Counted from the stretch's first letter, positions 21,820 through 34,632 are shown. The stretch is 64,000 bases of DNA from Lunularia cruciata (GCA_948567375.1 OX419763.1:1302001-1366000), one strand, 5' to 3'. The notes: generated by a model from the sequence alone, not told the origin. Made by a program: numbers and translations.

Positions 21820-24406
21820 ATGACAAGCAATTTTCCCTTGCAGTTAAGAAGTCGTCTTGTAGGAGATCATGGGAAGGGAAGTAGAGTTGAAGACACGCTG
21901 GTGTGTAGAGAAGAATTCAAGAGAGGTAATCCAGGAATCAGTAGGAAGAATAGTCCCCAGCCCAAAGTTGAAGAGAGAAAGATGGGAGCAGGGAAGAAGA
22001 ATTCAAATTTGCCGTGAGAAATCATGCAATTCGGAGGTTAGATGTGATTGCAAGAATTGGAGTCTTGAGCAGGCTTTGGATCACATTCTTGGCATGGAAC
22101 GGGAATGTTAGCTTTCTTGGGTTCATGACTAAGATCATCGAGAGTAGATGTCTCAATGGGCCCCAAAGAAGAAGGGAAGAGAGGTAATCCGGCTCATTGG
22201 ATAGAGTCAGATTGGAGGTTAGTACTCAGAATAGAAGCAGGCACGGAGCATGGTGCCACATTCTTGGAGAAGGGTGAAGTAGCAAAAGAAACCCTGGAGG
22301 TGAGAGATGCTTTCTCTTTGAAGCGCACAAAGAATGGTTACAAAGTAGAGAGCTACAAGGACCATGTCAAGAAAGGGATCGTGAGTGCTCTAATGGCAAT
22401 CTTGAAGCCGCAGAGAACAACTTATGTGATGAAGCACCAAGCAGTGTTCTTCCATAAGATGTTTGCAAGAGAGCCAATTAATTGGGCAAAATGTTTTCAT
22501 GGGAGAACGAGAGAGATGGTATGGAATTTGTGGGATAAGTTGCCTCCACATTACATTGTGCCGTTTGCAGCTCATTTCTATCTCGGCCTGAACTTGCTCA
22601 ATGCAACAGAGCGCAATAGGATGGTGTCACATTTCCATCCCGACTTAAGAAGAAATGTTGATGCAAAGGAGCAGCAATACATTCTTCAGATCAGGAGCAG
22701 TGATGAGTACTATGCACAGATGGGGAAGAGTGTGCAGTTGGAAGTGAGTACTCCAAAGTCAAAGAAGAGGAGTCGACAAGGAGAAGGAGAAGAAGTCAAG
22801 AAAGTAAGACCTTGGAAGGCTAGAAGAGTAAACCCAAGGAAAGGAATGGTGGTAATCACGTCATTGGAAGAAGAATCGAAAGGCGAAGCCAAGTGCAAGT
22901 CCAAAGTATCGGAAAGAGATGAAGAACCCAAGTTCACACTGCAAAGTGGAGACACAAGTAGTGATAGCAACGATGGAGTGGAGATAACATTGGTACCCAA
23001 GGAAGAGAAAGCCAAGATGGAGATGGAGGAGAAAGGTAACTCAAAATGGGAAGACAAAGTGCCAAAGCAAGAGGAGAAGAGAGTTACCATTCAAAGAGGA
23101 TTTTTTTCTAGGTGAAAGGCAAAGTGTGGAGCGGGGCCGAGTAAGGTAAGAGAAGAGGAGGATGAAAGTTTGGGCAGCAAAGCATCCATTCCTTTAAGGT
23201 GACTGCGGCTTAGAAGACAAGTGTTGAGTGAGGAAGAGGTGAAGAAGGAGATCACTCCACAAGTTGAGGTAACTCCGAGTGAAGGAGTGGAGTACCAGCG
23301 GGAGGTTGTGTGCCCATTATTAGTAAAGTTAGAGCACAAGATGAAGGAGATGCAGTTGAAGTGTCCAAAGGTGAAGACTGTGTTGCAGGTGTTAGCACAA
23401 TTAGAAGAGGAGAACTTGGAGTTGAAGAAGAGTATAATCCAAGGTGAGGAGGAAATGGAAGTACTACGAGTAGATGGAGTAGTACAAAATCAAGTAATTG
23501 AGAACTTGAGGAGAGAAGCAAGGAATCAAGAGGAACTAATAGAGCAGAACATCATAGCAAGGGAAAGACAAATAGCTGAGTATGAAATCTTGAAGCAGTA
23601 TGCTGATTCAAGACTAGATATTATCCATGCTATGGCAAGAGTAGCAGAGAAAGAGCAAGAGCTCGATATGGTGATGGAGAGTGAAGAGGAGAAGAAGCAA
23701 TTGTGGCAATGAGAGTTGATAGTGAGGTATAGAGAGGAAGAAAGGTTGAGAGAGTTACTTTGCAATTAGGAGGAAAAGATTGTGCAAAAAGAGAAGGAGA
23801 AGGAAGCTGTGAAAGTTGAGTTCAAAGCAGAATTGGCAATGTACAGAGAAGATTGGTTTGCAGATCGACACCGAGAGAGGAAAATGAGATTGGAGCCATT
23901 CAAGGAGATCATGATTAAGATAAATGCGATGCTAAGTACAGAGGCTAGTGTGCACATTGAAGAGACGAGACTGCACGAGTTGAAGTTGTTGGTGCAGGAG
24001 ACGAGGAGGAGCAAAGAACAAAGACTTGAATGCCTTACTGATTAGTCTAAGAACTCGTGTAGATAGAAAGATATTGGAGGTAGAAGACAATATCACAATC
24101 AGATTAGACTTAGTCAAATTAGAGATAGATAAACTTTGGAAGGATGCTAGAGCAAAACCCAAAGTAGATAACATAGTAGTGCAGATGTCTTTGGAGTTAC
24201 CATTGGAGACATTGGAGAAGAATGGGTCGGGAGATAAGGAGTTAGATAGATTACCCACTAGTGGAATTGCAGATCAGGAAAGAGAATTGTTAGATTTGGT
24301 AGAGGAATTAGGAGTTGTGAAACCCGAGGATAGAGTAGTATTGAGTGTAGTTACTTCAAGATTGGATTTGAAAGCAGAGGAAGAAGTAGACATCGGATTG
24401 GAGTAG
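21820..24406 (+). pseudogene. LTR-encoded coiled-coil protein, subfamily I (5' LTR of A)
   Basis: Starts MTSNFPLQLRSRLVGDHG at 21820. The same frame is kept to about 24010, with nonsense codons at 22015, 23113, 23203, 23710 and 23767. The globular domain carries EPINWAKCFHGRTREMVW and PPHYIVPFAAHFYLGLNLL (22470-22610). The linker has TLQSGDTSSDSNDG, and the coiled coil runs from 23280. At about 24010 the LHELKLLVQETRR block is followed by SKEQRLE instead of QAKDTDLNALL, a frameshift also present in the 3' LTR (34170). It was therefore inherited from the parent and the C-terminal part was already out of frame before this copy inserted. Confidence 0.82.
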
Positions 24407-24728
24407 GAACAGTTTTGAGATTTCACAATCAGATTAGACTTAGTCAAATTATAGATAAATAAACTTTGGAAGGATTTCAAAGCAAAACCCAAAGTAGATA
24501 ACATAGGAGTGCAGATGTCTTTGGAGAAGAATGGATCAGGAGATAAGGAGTTAGATAGATTACCCACTAGTTGAATTGCAAATCAAGAAAGAGAATTGTT
24601 AGATTTGGTAGAGGAATTAGGAGTTGTGAAACCCAAGGATAGAGTAGTACTGAGTGAAGTTACTTCTGGATTGGGTTTGAAAGCCGAGGAAGAAGTAGAC
24701 ATCGGATCAGAGTAGAAAGAGTTTTGAG
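24093..24728 (+). repeat. 330-bp direct tandem duplication in the 5' LTR of A
   Basis: Copy 1 begins TCACAATCAGATTAGACTTA at 24093 and copy 2 with the same 20 bases at 24423. Both run through DKLWKDARAKP, LEKNGSGDKELDRLP and the end of the LTR frame. The 3' LTR has a single copy (34257 on), so the duplication arose after insertion of A. Confidence 0.88.
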
Positions 24729-24831
24729 ATTTGAAGAGGTAGATATGAAGAGGTGCATTGTCATTTTGGATCTGCAAGTTAGAAGAGTTGTTAGGAAACG
24801 ATATAGTTGTTAGAATTGTTGTTTGCTTCAA

Positions 24832-24838
24832 TATTTAA
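24832..24838 (+). promoter_or_regulatory. Second (genomic-RNA) TATA box, 5' LTR of A
   Basis: TATTTAA followed by aggaggcattcac, 557 bases before the internal region. Confidence 0.6.
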
Positions 24839-25401
24839 AGGAGGCATTCACAGAAATATGTTGTCTAGTGCTCATAATTTCTGAGAATAGATAAAGCGAA
24901 GTGCTGTGAAGTAGTGCTCGTCGCTTGAGCTTGATTTTGAGTATCAACATTGTGATTGTGTTTGTGAGTGTGGAGAAATTTGAAGTGGAAGTCAATGTGC
25001 TTGTTAGATGTTGGATTCCGTAGCCTTGATATTCATTCTGTGTGTTTGATCCTGAGTGAAGAGCAATTGGAGCAATGCCTGGACAGATCTGAGAGGAATC
25101 ATCGTGTTAGTAGTATTCTGCATTTGTGAGTGTAGAATACTACCAACACTTGATGTGAAGCATTTTTGATTGAGTAAGTTGTGCCTTCAGTGGAGAGGTG
25201 GAACACAATTCTGAGGCAAAGTTGTTTTGCAGTGAAGTGCCATTTTTAGGCGAGCCTGAATCATCACAATCAAGATTGTTTGGAAAGAATTGTTACTTTT
25301 TGACTTTGTATTTGACCAATTCTAACTCATATCTCTACGGGAACAAACTTTACTTACCCGATTACCTCAAAAGTGATATTGCCAAGTTGTCACATGATTT
25401 T

Positions 25402-25419
25402 TGGCACCGGTGGCTAAGA
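25402..25419 (+). promoter_or_regulatory. Primer-binding site, tRNA-Asp type, degenerate (element A)
   Basis: TGGCACCGGTGGCTAAGA, 7 bases after the LTR end, aligns with the sites of C and H but has several changes in its second half. Confidence 0.75.
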
Positions 25420-25479
25420 ATACAAATCTCGGAAGTGGAAGAATACAAGCCAAATTCAAAACTGATCAAAGCAATATGA

Positions 25480-28140
25480 ATGTCTACATCAAGAGAACAA
25501 CAAGAAGAGAGAGTTCAAAGACAAGCATTGCATTGTGAAGAAGACAAACGTCTAAAGATCCAAGCTACTTTCTACAAAACCAAACAAGAGGTGTTGGACT
25601 TTCAACTCCTTCACAAAGTGCAAGAAGCCCTACAAGAAGAACTTGACTTAAAGAAACGTGAAGGTGGTTGGAAAGGCTACTTTGCATCCCCATCTTCCAA
25701 AAAGAAGAAAGACTCGAGTAGCCAAACATATTCATTTCGGCCCTGTACACCAACTTCCCCTAGAGCTGTGAAGGAAGTCGCATCTCTAAAGAACTTTGTT
25801 TGAGAAAAGACAGCACGGACACTGACGGTAGAAGAGTGTCAACATCTTCTATGAAACAATGAAATATAAAGCCCGAAAGACCCAAATAGTCAAAAGGCTA
25901 GAAACACAATACAAACACATGAAATGTGAGCCTAGGCAAGGACCTAGGGCATATGACCAATCTGTAACAAATTGGTATGATGTAAACTAACCTCAATTGT
26001 TTTGAAGGAATTTTGAAGAATACATCGAAGGCGTTGAGCCTAATTCTTCCACTCAGGTTGAAGTCAACACCCTCAGAGAAGAAATTGTTGAAGAAGACCC
26101 TACTTTGAACTTGAAAAATTAGAACCTCTAGGCTGCCAATACGTCATCGATACCAGTCAACCCTTTGGCTCCATCAAGTTCAAACTTACCCGAGCTGATC
26201 CCATCAAGTCAAATGATGACTTTGTTGCTTGTCATCCAACACGCCTATCAAAAGTACAAGGGGACAGAACAAGACAAAGACCCCAATGAATTCATCAAAG
26301 AATTCAAAGTCATCTCCTTTGCTAACAAGGAGCATGACTTGGCGGATTGACTATGCATTTTCCCAAGTCTGCTCCAAAAGAAAGCTCAGAGCTAGTACAC
26401 CCATGTAACTCAGAAGAGGTTTGTACCGGCGGACTGGGCTGACTTGAGAAACAATTTCTTGGAAAAATTCCAAGAAGTTGATTATGACATGAGTGTCTTC
26501 ACGGCACTCAACGATTTAGACATAGGCAAGAAGGAGAAGTTGAGAGACTACTCTGAGCGGTTCAGGGCGCTCTTGAACTGAGTCTCGAAACAATCAGGGG
26601 TGGTGGGTTACTCCAATGCCCAAGCCATTACCTGGTTCTTGGGAGGACTTTCACTAGAGATTCGGATCTTTGCAAGGGAGAGGAATGTAACTTCCCTTGA
26701 CAAGGTACTCAAACATGTTGCCCACTGCGAGGGGGCTCACTCTCACTCTATTGGCAATTGAAGAAACCGGGAGAAGAAAGGCAAGAAGCCTAGGAGAGCT
26801 TCTCACAATACATCCCCTTCTTTGGAGAAATCCTCCACGTCTTCAGGCTCTTCTTTGGAATCCAAAGAAGAATCAAAACCAAGATGAGTACAAAGACGTA
26901 GGGGTAAGAAACCAGTGACTCCCCCAACAAAGAATGTACATAAGGCTAATACTAAGCTAGACGCCCTCATCAAGGAGTTTTTGGATTTTAAGATCCAGAT
27001 GATTGGGGCAAAGGACCGAAGGAAGCCCCCAACATTTGGCAAATCCAATGTATGGTGCACCGCATATGGCAAGTCAGGCTATGCAAACACGGAATGCAAT
27101 ACTCATAATGCATTCTAGGTGCAGCAGATTGATTGGGTTCCGGGATGGAACCAGCAAGAGGAAGAAGAGGCGGTGTACCAAACTCAAGAGGTATAGCCTC
27201 AAGCGAGCACATCATATCAGGGTCCGAGGTTCGGACCAAGGGAGTATAACCCCAATGCTCCTCCACAAAGACCACCAATGGGCAACCAAAATCAACCTCA
27301 GAATGTTGCACCGGAGCATGTTACAATTGTGGTTTGATGGGACATTGGTCTCCAAATGTCTAGAGCCAAGAAGGCAAATTGGGTACATTCCCGCTTTGTG
27401 GAAATTGCAAAGGATCGGGTCCTACAGGCAACCAATACCCTCACCCACCAAACCCAAAGCCACTTGTAAAGTATGTATAGACCCCGGCTGAGTGTGCAGC
27501 ACTGCAAGTGAAGTGGGACACAATTGTAAATTATATAACACTTGAGGAGGAAAGACTTCAAGAAGGGAGTCCGGCCTCGGAAGGAGAATGGCCAGACCTT
27601 GAAATTTTGAAAGTTGAGACACGCAATAATAAGAAGAAGCATGATCCCAAAGAGCTGAGTATGACCTCATCGTCTTCTAGAAAGGCAAAGAGATTGCGCC
27701 CAAAAGCAATCATTTCTGCTAAGGAGGAAAAGATCCTTGCTAAAGCCAAAGCTAAAGCCTTGGAGAAAAAACTCAAGGAAGCAATACTTAGGACTTGGGA
27801 AATGAGTTTGGAGGAGGAGACAAAGACAAAGCCTCCAATTTTTTTGGCGGACATCCGATCCGAAGTGAAGGGTCTGATCCAAGCCAAGGTGGGCCAACCC
27901 AAAGAACCTTGGGTCAAGACCACTAGCAATCCCGTCACCATTCTGAAGCGTCCCGAAGTCAAATTTGAACATGGAGAGACTTGGAAACCAAAGCCAAAGG
28001 TGAAGATGGTTAAATTGGGAGGAGTACTCCAATACAATATTGTAGCAAATTTGGCAACCAAAAATGCCAACCTCACATTTAAGCAATTGTGGGAAGACAT
28101 CAAGCTGTACAAGAGGTAGCTGAATTAGGCCCTCAAGAAA
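25480..28140 (+). pseudogene. gag: gag of element A (decayed)
   Basis: Open from ATG 25480 (MSTSREQQEERVQRQ) to 25803. A family-specific insertion of about 130 bp, not seen in C or H (near 25860-25990), interrupts the next part. The gag domain (KYKGTEQDKDPNEFIKEFKV) is near 26255. The linker contains an in-frame TAG at 27194-27196 that is also present in H. Zinc knuckle 1 is damaged (CTAYGKSGYANTEC near 27055). Knuckles 2 and 3 near 27315-27435 are damaged too. The Lys/Glu-rich tail is open at 27508-28119 (203 codons). It is not functional. Confidence 0.83.
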
Positions 28141-28900
28141 GTAAGGTCGATGTCAAAGAAAGACTTGCCCGCTATATATCATATTGAGCAAGAAGATCTA
28201 GGATCTCTTGAGGTCAACACAGAGATTGCAGGGTGCATGATCACATCCATACCCATCGATTTGAGGTCGGAGGTGAATGTCACGACCAAAGATACTGCAA
28301 ATTGACTGGAGTATCATACGTTTGAGCCAACACCCCGAGTCTTGAAAAATTGCAGACCAAACCAGGAGACGGCCATTGGGCATGCTGTCAAACATTACCA
28401 CAATCATTGGAGGGGTGCCCTTCACATTGAACTACATTTTGTTGTGACCAGTGACCAAGACTGGTTACCTTCTATTGATCAAACGTTCTGGTTGTACAGT
28501 GCCCAAGTTGTGGTGGATTGGCACTAGCAGAAGTTACGGTTCAAGGACATTTTGTCCGAAGACCAGAAGCTAGTAACTATGAGTTGGACAAAGGTTCCCC
28601 ATCTTGGGGAAACTAGTTTGTCAAAAGATGAGGACAAATCCGAAGACTCATTGTCTTTGTCCTCAAACAAATTCAAAGACAAAGTCCAAGTCAATTACTT
28701 GGAATGCTACCTGGTGGATGTCAAAGATGAAGATCCATGTGACCTTGCCTCGGGAGAACCTGACTTGGAGGGAGGTTTGATGGCAGCTTGCCTCGGGTTA
28801 AGCTGAGTAAGCCACATTGAAGGAGTCATCAATCCCAATGACTGTCAAGATGTTGTCTTGACTGAAGGGAAAATTTTAAAATTTTCAAAGACAGTCACTT
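28141..28900 (+). pseudogene. pol: Protease and acidic linker of element A
   Basis: IYHIEQEDLGS near 28175 opens the region. The active-site block reads IDLRSEVNV (28255), with the catalytic Asp but no Ser/Thr-Gly after it. A stop lies at 28302. YHTFEPTPRVLK and the YSAQVVVDWH strand follow at 28495-28525, with a frameshift between. The acidic linker is at 28600-28780, then GVINPNDCQDVVLTEGK, the RT entry. Confidence 0.8.
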
Positions 28901-31643
28901 CGGAGGAGTTTGCAGGATACACTGCCCTGTTTATAGAATTCCATGATGTATTTGCCTGGTCTATCAATCAAATGCTGGGTATTCCATGAGAATTTGGAGA
29001 AAACTGGATTGATCTAGTTGAAGGTCAGTTCCGGTTTGGCAGAGACAATATCTTTGAACCTGAAGTACTCCCTTTTGGTGAAAGATGAAATCGACAAGTA
29101 CTTAGGGGCCAAAATCACCTTCCCTGTCTTAAGCAGTCTTAAGCAGTGAGAGAGTCTCCCCCATTGTCATTGTACCAAAGAAGAAAACATGGAAGATCCG
29201 AGTGTGCCAAGACTTCCGCAAATTGAATGTAGTCACAAGGAAGGATCATCATCCCTTGCCTTTTACCGATACCATTTTGGACCAAGTAGCTGATCACCCT
29301 TGTTATAGTTTTCTTGATGAATTTTCAAGATACAATCAAGTATCCATCTGAGAAACGGACAAGGATAAAACCACATTCACGACCAATTGGAGCACCTTTG
29401 CTTACAATCAAATGCCCTTTAGGTTGTGTAATGCTCCAGGTACTTTCCAACAGATGATGAATTCAATCTTCAAGGATTTCTTGTGCAAATTTGTGGAAGT
29501 TTTCATTGATGATTTTTGTGTGTTTGGGCGAAGAGATGTACATTTGGATTACCTTTGCCAAACTTTTGAAAGGTGTCGTTTGCTGATTTGTCATTACACT
29601 CGGAGAAATGCTTCTTTGCCATGAAGGAAGGAATTCTTCTGGGGCATCGGGTATCAAGCCAAGGTATTGAAGTTGATGTCAAGAAGGTCAAAGTAATCTC
29701 AGCTTTGGAAAATCCCCCAAGAACATCTGGGAGTTGAGAGCCTTCTTGGGACATGTTGGATACTACAGATGCCTTGTTTCGAACTATGTGGTGCTTGCTA
29801 CACCCCTTACAAAGCTTCTGAAGAAATCCGAAGAAGCAAATCAAGAAGAAGCTTTCCAAGTGTTGAAGAAGAAACTGGTTGAAGCACCAGTTATGAGGGC
29901 CCCAAATTGGGACATCCCTTTTCATGTATATGTGGATACTTCATCCTTGGAAATCAGAGTTGTCTTAAGTCAGAAGGACAAGGAGGAGAAGGACTACCCG
30001 GCATATTATGCAAGCCAACAACTTTCAGTTTCTGAAGAGAACTATTCAATGACTGAAAGAGAAGCACTCAAAATGGTGTATGCCTGCAAGAAATTTTGCC
30101 ACTACCTGCTGGGATACAAGTTTGTCTTCTATGTTGACCATTACGTATTGCAACATTTGGTCAAGAAGGCAGATTTGTCCGGGCAAATTGCAAGATGGAT
30201 CTTGTTGTTGCAAGAATTCACATAAATTCACATACACTGTACAAGTAAGGAAGAGAGCTTTGCATTTGAATGCAAACTTTCTGTCCAGGTTAGAAAATCA
30301 AGCCAGGAATGGGAAATTGATGATCGGTTCCCTGATGAAGAGTTATATCAATTAACAGCAATGCGAAGTACAAGGTATGCAGCAAAATATCATTATCTAC
30401 ATACTCTCCATTGTCCTGAAGGGCTGGACCCGGAGTAGAGGGCAGTCTCTCTCAAGGAAATGGGGCCGTATCAACTAAAACACAACATTTTATTCAAGAT
30501 GGGCAAAGACAAAGTACTTCGGCAATGCTTGGAGTCATACAAAGTCGGAGGTGTAATTGAGTCTTTACACTTTGAAGCATGGGGAGGACACTATGCTCTG
30601 AAGAATACTGTAAAGAAGATTCTTTCCTTGGGGTATTGGTGGCCTACAATGAACAAACATACGTATGCCCATATCTAAAGCTATGATGCTTGTCAAAGAA
30701 TGGGGAAGCCGATGGCTACTTCTCAATGGCCTTTGAGACCAATTCTACCCTTGCCCCATTTGGGGAATTGATTTTGTGGGTCCCATTCAACTAGTGACCA
30801 AGTCACAACAAAGAGATACATTTTGGTTTGCACGGACTATGCTACCAAGATGGTCAAAGCTAAAGCAACTCACAGAGATGATGCCCAAACCGTGGTGGAA
30901 TTTTTCTTTCAAAACATCATCTCTCAATAAGGGTGTCCTCTAGAAGTGGTCAGTGATAGAGGGACACATCTTTTGAACTTATGATTTAGGCGTTAACCAA
31001 GTACTTCCAAATTTAACATCGGAAGACGACTCCTTATAACCCAAAAGCAAGTAGCTTAACGGAAAAGGTGAATGGGTTACTGTCAATTATGCCTATGATT
31101 GGGATACAAAATTACCAGCCACGTTGTGGGCATATAGAACAACAGAAATGATCACAACCAAACAAACTCCATACTTCTTGACATATGGCTTGCATCCTAT
31201 ACTACCAATTGAAATTGAAGTACCGACATATCGGATTCTTTGCAAAGAACGATTGTTGGAGGAAGAAAGCCAGGATCTTCAGATCCATCAACTAATGTGG
31301 TTAGAAGAAAAAAGAGACAATGCAATACAAACCACAAAGAAGTACAAGAGCAAAGGAAAGTCAGGCACAATAAGCATATCAAGTCTGTGGATGTGTGCAA
31401 AGGAGATTTGGTTTTGTTATACGACAATCACCAAATATTTTTTCCAGGCAATCTGCATTTGAGATGGATGGGGCCTTATTGAGTTCTTCATCTTTATGAA
31501 AATGGGTCCGTTCAACTTGCAGACCTGGAAGGCAATCCTTTTGCCACTTGAGTAAATGGGTAGAGAGTTTGGAGATATTGGACCATAACTCGGAAGTCTC
31601 TAAGACACCCAAAGTCTTTGTTCGTGGGGATGCTCACATTTGA
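28901..31643 (+). pseudogene. pol: Reverse transcriptase-RNase H-integrase of element A
   Basis: The RT entry EEFAGYTALFIEFHDVFAWS keeps a His codon (28942-28944) where C and H have amber. The catalytic block VEVFIDDFCVFGRRDVHLDY (29490-29550) is intact, but frames shift before and after it. Thumb and RNase H are open at 29734-30225 with YVDTSS, TEREAL and VDHYVL. A 9-10 base repeat (attcacata) at about 30220-30235 breaks the frame. The integrase zinc region is at 30540-30700 (SYDAC, one Cys lost). The core WGIDFVGPI block is shortened near 30760, and the C-terminus runs to TGA 31641-31643. It is inactive. Confidence 0.86.
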
Positions 31644-31654
31644 GGGAGGGGGTA
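31642..31654 (+). promoter_or_regulatory. Polypurine tract, element A
   Basis: GAGGGAGGGGGTA directly before the LTR start, overlapping the pol stop codon as in H and C. Confidence 0.9.
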
Positions 31655-32037
31655 TGTGGTACCCACATTTTTTGCTTTTTTAAAATTTGGAAGAAGAAGT
31701 GTATAGAGAAGGTGAATTGCGCTTGTATGGCCAAAGAAGGCAAAGAAAAGTGTCCTTAGGATGAAACTTGAGGTAATGTGGCTTTGGGTCATAAGGCAAG
31801 GTACTTGGAATTGCCATATCAGCATACAGCTCAAAGTAAGGAGTCTTTGTATCGGGGGTGCTCAATCCAAGGCAAGGACAATGTAACAACTTTCCTTTAG
31901 GGCAAGATATTCAAGAAGGGACCGTTCAAAAATGGCGGTCATACGCGTAAAGGACACTTGATAGTGATAGGAGCATGCAAGAGGTGTGATTTCTTGGTAG
32001 AAATTTGAATTAAAGAAAGACAAAGAAGGTGCGACTC

Positions 32038-32043
32038 TATAAA
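32038..32043 (+). promoter_or_regulatory. First TATA box, 3' LTR of A
   Basis: CTCTATAAAAATTG with TATAAA 27 bases before ATG 32065. Confidence 0.63.
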
Positions 32044-32064
32044 AATTGGGCCCAAGACGAAGCA

Positions 32065-34509
32065 ATGACAAGCAATTTTCCCTTGCCATTAAGAAGTCGT
32101 CTTGCAGGAGATCATGGGAAGGGAAGTAGAGTCAAAGACGCACTGGTGTGTAGAGAAGAATTCGAGAGAGCTAATCCGGGAATCAGTAGGAAGAATAGTC
32201 CCCAACCCAGATTGGAAGAGAGAAAGATGGGAGTAGGGAAGAAGAATTCTGAATTTTCCATGAAGAATCATGCGATTCAGAGGTTAGATGTGATTGCAAG
32301 AATTGAAGTCTTGAGCAGGCTTTTGATCCCATTCTTGGCATGGAACTGGAATGTTAGCTTTCCAAGGTTCATGACTGAAATCATCAAGAGTAGATGTCTT
32401 GATGGCCCCAAGGAAGAAAGGAAGAGAGGTAATCCGGCTCGCTGGACAGAGTCGGATTGGAGGTAAGTACTCGGAAGAGAAGCAGGCATTGAGCATGGTG
32501 CCACATTCTTGGGGAAGGGTGGAGTAGCAGAAGAAACCCAAGAGGGGAGAGATGCTTTCTCTTCAAAGCGCATGAAGAATGGTTACAAAGTAGAGAGCTA
32601 CAAGGATCCTATCAAGAGAGGGATCATGAGTGCTCTAATGGCAATCTTGAAGCCGGAGAGAACAACTTATGTGATGAAGCACCAAGCGGTGTTCTTCCAA
32701 GGGATGTTTGTAGGAGAGCCAATTAACTGGGCAAAGTGTTTTCATGGGAGAATGAGAAAGATGGTATGGAATTTGCCGGATAAGTTGCCTCCACATTACA
32801 TTGTGCCGTTTGCTCATTTCTATCTTGGACTAAACTTGCTCAATGGGGCAGAGCGCAATAGGATGGGTGTCGCATCCTGACTTAAGAAGAGATGTTGACA
32901 CGGAGGAGCAGCAATACATTTTTCAGATCAGGAGCAGTGATGAGTACAATGCACAGACAAGGAAGAGTGTGCAGTTGGAAGTGAGTACTCCAAAGTCAAA
33001 GAAGAGGAGTCGACAAGGAGAAGGAGAAGAAGTCAAGAAAATAAGACCTTGGAAGGCTAGAAGAGTAAACCCAAGGAAAGGAATAGTGGTAATCATGTCG
33101 TCGGAGGAAGAATTTGAAGGCAAAGCCGAGTGCAAGTCCGAAGACTCAGAAAGTGATGAAGAACCCGAGTTCAAACTGCAGAGTGGACACACGAGTAGTG
33201 ATTGCGACGACGGAGGGGAGATGACATTGGTACCCAAGGAAGAGAAAGCCAGGATGGAGATGGAGGAGAAAGGTAACCCAAAATTGGAAGCCAGAGTGGT
33301 AGAGCAAGAAGAGAATAGAGTTACCATTCAAAGAGGAGTTCATTCTAGGCAAAAGGTGAAGTGTGGAGCAGGGCCGAGTAAGGTAAGAGAAGAGGAGGAT
33401 GAAAGTTTGGGGAGCAAAGCATCCATTCTTATAAGGCAACTACGGCTTAGAAGGCAAGTGTTGAGTGAGGAAGAGGTGAAGAAGGAGATCACTCTGCAAG
33501 TCGAGGTAACTCCAAGTGAAGGAGTGGAGTACCTATGGGAGGTTGTGTGCCCATAATTAGTAAAGTTAGAGCACAAGATGAAGGAGATGCAGTTGAAGTG
33601 TCCAGAGGTGAAGATTGTGTTGTAGGTGTAAGCACGATTAGAAGAAGAGAATTTGGAGTTGAAGAAGAGTATAATCCGAGGTGAGGAGGAAAGGGAAGTA
33701 CTACGAGTAGATGCAATAGTATAGAATCAAGTGATTGAGAACTTGAGGAGAGAAGCAAGGAATTGGGAGGAGCTGATAGAGCAGAACATCATAGCAAGGG
33801 AAGGACAAATAGCTGAGTATGAAATCTTGAAGCAGCAGTTTGCTGATTCAAGACTAGAAATTATCCATGCTATGGCAAGAGTAGCAGAGAAAGAGCAAGA
33901 GCTTGATAGGGTGATGGAGAGTGTAGAGGAGAAGAAGCAGCTGTGGCAATGAGAGTTAACAACGAGGTATAGAGAGGAAGGAAGGTTGAGAGAGTTACTT
34001 CGCAATCAGAGAAGATTGGATTGCAGATCAAGAATAGGAGAGGAAAATGAGATTGGAGCCATTAAAGGAGATCGTGATCAAGATAAATGTGATGCTAAGT
34101 ACAGAGGCTAGTGTGCACATTGAAGAGACAAGACTTCACGAGTTGAAGTTGTTGGTGCAGGAGACGAGGAGGAGCAAAGAACAAAGGCTTGAATGCCTTA
34201 CTGATTAGTCTAAGAACTCGTGTAGATAGAAAGATATTGGAGGTAGAAGACAATATCACAATCAGATTAGACTTAGTCAAATTAAAGATAGATAAACTTT
34301 GGAAGGATGCCAGAGCAAAACCCGAAGTAGATAACATAGGAGTGCAGATGTCTTTGGAGTTACCATTGGAGACATTGGAGAAGAATGGGTCGGGAGATAA
34401 GGAGTTAGATAGATTACCCACTAGTGGAATTGAGTGAGTAGTATTGAGTGAAGTTACTTTGGGGTCGAGTTTGAAAGCCGAGGAAGAAGTAGACATCCAA
34501 TTGGAGTAG
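32065..34509 (+). pseudogene. LTR-encoded coiled-coil protein, subfamily I (3' LTR of A)
   Basis: Starts MTSNFPLPLRSRLAGDHG at 32065, open to a TAA at 32464 (Leu codon TTA in the 5' LTR). It reopens in the same frame at 32509-32850 with EPINWAKCFHGRMRKMVW and PPHYIVPFAHFYLG. A frameshift near 32850 moves the linker and coiled coil to another frame (32843-33556, 33731-33952). About 80 bases of coiled coil are deleted near 34010. The SKEQRLE frameshift near 34170 is shared with the 5' LTR. It ends DIQLE at TAG 34507-34509. Confidence 0.8.
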
Positions 34510-34625
34510 AAACAGTTTTGAGATTTGAAGAGGCAGATATGAAGAGGTGCATTGTCATTTTGGATCTGCAAGTTAGAAGAGTTGTTAGGAAACGGTATAG
34601 TTGTTAGAATTGTTGTTTGTTTTAG

Positions 34626-34632
34626 TATTTAA
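34626..34632 (+). promoter_or_regulatory. Second (genomic-RNA) TATA box, 3' LTR of A
   Basis: TATTTAA followed by aggagac, after the LTR frame. Confidence 0.58.

Larger units (their letters stand above)
21409..25394 (+). repeat. 5' LTR of element A (coding, subfamily I)
   Basis: It starts TGTGGTACCCACA and ends AAGTTGTCACA. It contains a leader (about 380 bp), a TATA box at 21793, the LTR frame 21820-24406, a tandem duplication of the frame's end, a second TATA box at 24832 and the R/U5-like region. The leader and frame align with the 3' LTR from 31655. Confidence 0.95.

Noticed and set aside
24720-24745. LTR start at TGCATTGTCATTTTGG after a purine-rich stretch (tatgaagagg)
   Set aside because: It looked like a polypurine tract and LTR start. 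However, solo LTRs D, E and F with exact target duplications begin far upstream at TGTGGT(A/G)C(C/T)CACA.
21409-25394. The LTR frame as an envelope-like gene between pol and a short 3' LTR
   Set aside because: Position after pol suggested this first, but the target duplications, the polypurine tract before TGTGG and the presence of the frame in solo LTRs place it inside the LTR. No membrane segment or signal peptide is visible.
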